Assembly (NCBI GenBank): GCA_016938175.1
Contig: JAFGVE010000039.1
Coordinates: 1-64,000, forward strand
DNA from: Campylobacterales bacterium
Lineage (GTDB): Bacteria; Campylobacterota; Campylobacteria; Campylobacterales; Sulfurimonadaceae
DNA: 64,000 bases
Direction of reading: 5' to 3'
Part shown: positions 60,431 through 64,000 of the stretch, piece by piece
Numbering within the stretch: the first letter of the stretch is position 1
Layout of the letters: each line of letters opens with the position of its first letter
Made by a program: the position numbers and the translations under genes
Notes under the pieces: generated by a model
Seen by the model: only the letters and a program-made list of their open reading frames with translations
Told to the model about the DNA's origin: nothing
Database searches by the model: none

Positions 60431-61072
60431 CTACTCTAAAGCTTTTACAGCCGCAAGTGCATCTTCATAAACGCTCTTCGTATATTGTGTTAAGACCTCT
60501 TTTTTATCATAGCCACTTGTAACTCCTATAGAGTTCACGCCTGCATTTTTTGCAGACTCTAAATCCAACTTTGTATCACCAATCATCCAGACATCTTTAT
60601 CATCTAAATTTAACGCTTCTAACGCTTTTAAAATAGGCTCTGCGGCCGGCTTTGGTTCTTCAACATCTTCACGTCCAATTAATACTTGAAAATGATGCAT
60701 CACCCCAAAATACTCCAAAAGTATTCGAGAATACTTTCCTGTTTTTGTGGTAACTACTCCAAGTGTAGCTATTTTACTTGCACGTTCTATTGCTTCTTGT
60801 GCAAAAGGAAGCAGTATAGTTTTTTGTGTAGATATCTTTTGGTAATGCTCTTTATATGTAGCAACAAAATCCCACACGAGGCTTTCATCTACACCCACTT
60901 CCAAAAACATAATGTCAAGCGGATACCCAATGAGTGCTTCAATAGTTTCATCATTTGGATGTGCAAAACCATGTTCTTCTAAGGAGTGATGAAAACTCTC
61001 TAAAATAGCTTCGGTAGAATCTATCAATGTTCCATCTAAGTCAAACAGTATAATCAATCCTCTTTCTCCCAC
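60431..61072 (-). CDS. HAD-family hydrolase (phosphoglycolate phosphatase-like)
   Basis: FDLDGTLIDSTEAI, VVTTKTGKYSRILLEYFG, MIGDTKLDLESAKNAGVNSIGVTSGY. Confidence 0.9.
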   Translation of the reverse strand: MGERGLIILFDLDGTLIDSTEAILESFHHSLEEHGFAHPNDETIEALIGYPLDIMFLEVGVDESLVWDFVATYKEHYQKISTQKTILLPFAQEAIERASKIATLGVVTTKTGKYSRILLEYFGVMHHFQVLIGREDVEEPKPAAEPILKALEALNLDDKDVWMIGDTKLDLESAKNAGVNSIGVTSGYDKKEVLTQYTKSVYEDALAAVKALE

Positions 61073-62559
61073 TCTATATAATTATGCCAAATACCACTCA
61101 GAGCTGGCTCTATATTTTGTATACGTTTATCTACAGCAGATATCTCATTTGGGATATATAAAAAAAGATACGGATTATCTTCTACAATCATCGCAAACAT
61201 CTTTTGCCATATTAAAGCCAACTCATCCCTATCTACAATACTTTGTGACTCTTCTATAAGTTTGTCCAGCTCTTCATTGTGATAACCGACTAAATTAAAA
61301 CCACCCTTTCTATCACTCTCGCTATGCCACAAGAGATACGGATCAGGAGTCGGTGCCAATCCCCATCCTAAGAGTATACTTTCAAACTTATGCGGCATTA
61401 CGACCATATTTAGAAATGCCTGCCACTCCATTACACGAAGCGTAACATACACTCCTACTGCTTTGAGTTGATGCTGTAAAATCTCTGCTGCATAAGGACG
61501 TATGGGAGAAGAGTTTGAGGTGGCAATTTCAAATCGTAGTGGATTTTCTTCTGTATATCCAGCCGCTTGAAGTAACTCTTTTGCCTTTTGTATATTTTGC
61601 TTTGGCGTCTTGACACTATTGTTATAAGCCTTTGTTCCGGGTAAAAAAGGCCCCGTGCATACTCTGGCATGTTTAAAAAAAAGAATGTCAACTATCTCAT
61701 CTCTGTTTATAGCCAAAGAGAGTGCCTCACGTACTCTAGGGTCTTTAAACTTATCTAAGCGTAAATTAAATCCAAGATAGGAGTAAGAAGGAGATATTTT
61801 TTCATATATAGCAAACTGCTCAAAAAAAGATGCACCTAGCTGTTTTTCATATGCCATAGGCTCTAAAGCACCTACATCAAGTTCTCCTGACTTTAACATC
61901 ATAAACCGTGTCATAGGATCTGCAATAACATGAAAAGATAGCTTCTCTATCTTAGGCTCTCCCTCATAGTACTTTTCAAAAGCTTTAAGGACTATATTTT
62001 TTGAAAATTCTAATTGCTCTAGTCTGTAAGGACCTGTTCCGATTGGATTTTTATTAAAACTTGCACTCATTAAATTTGTTTCATTCTCTAAAAGATGCTT
62101 TGGTAAAATACCCATCATCCACGTTTCTAAAGCTTTAAAATAGGGTTTTGTATAAGTCACCTCAAGAGTATACTCATCCAAAATACGTACACTCTTTACA
62201 AAACGAAAACCAGAACTATATGGTGAGACAACTTTATCTGAAAGCAGGGTATCATATGTAAAAAGGACATCTTTCGCACTAAACTTCTCTCCATCATGCC
62301 AATAGACATCTTCTCTCAATTCAAAAATCAAAGTAGTACTGTCTTTAAAATAAAACTTTTTAGCTAAGTCTGCCACTATCTCTTTTGAGTCTTTATCAAA
62401 CTTTACCAAACCACTAAATATAAAAGAGGCTATCTCTGAAGAACTGGAGTCTGTTGCAAGAATCGGATTTAACCTTGCCGGATTTGTCGATGTTGCTAGA
62501 TGTAAAGTAGAAGCTTCTAAGCACAGAGTCAAAAAAAGTACAAGTATGTAACGAAGCAC
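61054..62559 (-). CDS. ABC transporter periplasmic peptide-binding protein (family 5)
   Basis: LHLATSTNPARLNPILATDSSSSEIASFIFSGLVKFD, FSAKDVLFTYD, NPIGTGPYRLE. Confidence 0.92.
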   Translation of the reverse strand: MLRYILVLFLTLCLEASTLHLATSTNPARLNPILATDSSSSEIASFIFSGLVKFDKDSKEIVADLAKKFYFKDSTTLIFELREDVYWHDGEKFSAKDVLFTYDTLLSDKVVSPYSSGFRFVKSVRILDEYTLEVTYTKPYFKALETWMMGILPKHLLENETNLMSASFNKNPIGTGPYRLEQLEFSKNIVLKAFEKYYEGEPKIEKLSFHVIADPMTRFMMLKSGELDVGALEPMAYEKQLGASFFEQFAIYEKISPSYSYLGFNLRLDKFKDPRVREALSLAINRDEIVDILFFKHARVCTGPFLPGTKAYNNSVKTPKQNIQKAKELLQAAGYTEENPLRFEIATSNSSPIRPYAAEILQHQLKAVGVYVTLRVMEWQAFLNMVVMPHKFESILLGWGLAPTPDPYLLWHSESDRKGGFNLVGYHNEELDKLIEESQSIVDRDELALIWQKMFAMIVEDNPYLFLYIPNEISAVDKRIQNIEPALSGIWHNYIEWEKED

Positions 62560-63935
62560 TAACGCACTACCTTAGAGTTAATGCTCACTTGTCCATTTTT
62601 GTATTCAACATCAAAAATATAGTCACTTCCATCTCTTTTTATATAAGTTTGAAACTGTACTGGTAGCGGCTTCATATTTGTAATTTTTGTAAACATCTCT
62701 TCAGAGAGTCTTAAATTTGTTAGCATGCTTACGTTTGACGCTAAAAGGAGAGGTGTCATCTGCATTTTTTGGGCAAAGTCTTTATCTTCTATAAGTGTAA
62801 TCTGGCTTTTTAGTTCAGAGTGTTTAAGATGCTCACCACCCTGTAGAGATACATCAGAAACAGAAAGATCGGCGATGTTAAACAGAAAACCTTTTGATAA
62901 AAGAGCTATAAAACTCTCTTCAAACTCTTTTGCCAGTTGTGGATCTTGCATATTTTTCATCTTTGAAAAAATATCAAGTGTCTCTAAAAAACTCTTTTTA
63001 TCCAACTTATCAACGCCTATGTCCATATTGAAATCACTCACACTAAAGTCTATCTGCTTTGATGCTACAAAGAGTTTTTGTATACTACTTTTAGAAGCAA
63101 GTTGTGCGAAATCATTTTGTGTATTTGAAGATGCATTGAGTTTTAACTCATTCATTACAAATTCTGCATCACTGGCAGTTCCTTGAACTTTTAAAACTGC
63201 ATTAGCACATTCCATACTACTCACATAGGTACTTTTTGAGTCGTAGTTACTTGCACTCTTCAAACCTGTAATATCAAAAAGTAGCTTTTCACTCTGTTGT
63301 ATCAGCTCTATAGTTATCATTTTTAAGTCTGTAGAGAGACGTTTAGGGGCTACAAGCTCTCCATTTCCGCTAAACGTGGCACCTTCAAGATTGACCTTTA
63401 ATTCAGAACCATCCTTTAATGTATATGCCTCTTTAATGTCTTGTATATATCCATTAAAATCCTCACTGAGTACATTATATTCAATATGGTAAAGTACCCC
63501 TTTTGCCTGTAAAACTTTTTGAATGTAATTATAAAAGTCTAGATCCTCTTTTTGCAGATTCTGACTCATCTCTTCAGAGAGACTCATCGGATAGATATCT
63601 ATAATCACAGCCTTTGCAAAAGGAAAGTTACTATATTCTATGTCCGCACCTATAAGTACACCTTCAAACATAGCATTTACATAAGGTGGGAGTTGACTAT
63701 CAGCGTATTTGTTAAGATAGGCAACAAACTTATCAGCATCTTCTAAAAGAAATTCAAAGTGTCTTTGCGTATTTAAGTACTGACTCTGACTCTGCTCTTT
63801 ACTTACCGTAACGCCATAAGAGTTTAACTGCTCCAAACGAGCATCTATAGCATTTTTCATAAAACTATTACCAATTAATGGCAGTACAGCTACAGCGACA
63901 ACAACGATCAAGAGACTTAAGAGCATTTTTTTCAT
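62559..63935 (-). CDS. DUF945/YdgA-like exported protein
   Basis: N-terminal TM/signal, GVTVSKEQSQSQYLNTQRHFEF, C-terminal conserved-looking repeats. Confidence 0.65.
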   Translation of the reverse strand: MKKMLLSLLIVVVAVAVLPLIGNSFMKNAIDARLEQLNSYGVTVSKEQSQSQYLNTQRHFEFLLEDADKFVAYLNKYADSQLPPYVNAMFEGVLIGADIEYSNFPFAKAVIIDIYPMSLSEEMSQNLQKEDLDFYNYIQKVLQAKGVLYHIEYNVLSEDFNGYIQDIKEAYTLKDGSELKVNLEGATFSGNGELVAPKRLSTDLKMITIELIQQSEKLLFDITGLKSASNYDSKSTYVSSMECANAVLKVQGTASDAEFVMNELKLNASSNTQNDFAQLASKSSIQKLFVASKQIDFSVSDFNMDIGVDKLDKKSFLETLDIFSKMKNMQDPQLAKEFEESFIALLSKGFLFNIADLSVSDVSLQGGEHLKHSELKSQITLIEDKDFAQKMQMTPLLLASNVSMLTNLRLSEEMFTKITNMKPLPVQFQTYIKRDGSDYIFDVEYKNGQVSINSKVVR

Positions 63936-64000
63936 ATATTTTCCTTGTGTAATGAGAAAAATATTATATAAAAATAGAATTAAATAGAGATGATTATTAT

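Noticed and set aside
1-64000. Search by eye for CRISPR arrays, tRNA/rRNA genes and transposase/integrase genes
   Set aside because: No regularly spaced repeats, no recognisable structural RNA and no mobile-element ORF seen; a tRNAscan/Infernal/ISfinder run would be needed to exclude them.

Overview
This looks like a chromosomal window from a Sulfurimonas-like Campylobacterota; that taxonomic call is inferred from gene content, gene order and AT-richness. Roughly 0.2-26.5 kb is a phosphate-starvation island. It holds a TonB2-type energy module (DUF3450-like, TtpC/ExbB-like, ExbB, ExbD, TonB, TPR) with a TonB-dependent receptor, phoB, an OprP-like porin, pstS, a second porin/DsrE-like/Cache/two-component block, pstCAB-phoU-phoR, two divergent small unknown genes, a fused PlsC+OlsB-like (OlsF-type) acyltransferase and a coupled EAL-CBS-GGDEF protein. 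The strongest signal found by reading is a recurring regulatory motif, TGTAAYC-N4-TGTAAYn (7-4-7, 11-bp period). It precedes eight transcription units. In seven of the eight, the motif is followed after exactly 9 bp by a -10-like hexamer, which is the geometry of a PhoB-activated promoter. It places two uncharacterised genes, an ornithine-lipid-type synthase with a c-di-GMP protein, and a dedicated TonB receptor system in one putative Pho regulon. The rest (27-64 kb) is mostly ordinary housekeeping: glnA, leuA, PBP1A, bioF-like, maf, alaS, hom, rlmB, rsmI, rpmE, rsmE, moeA, queD/queE, moaA, a molybdopterin oxidoreductase and GGDEF proteins. No CRISPR array, rRNA, tRNA or transposase was recognised. 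All family calls come from reading motifs and were not verified by database search.
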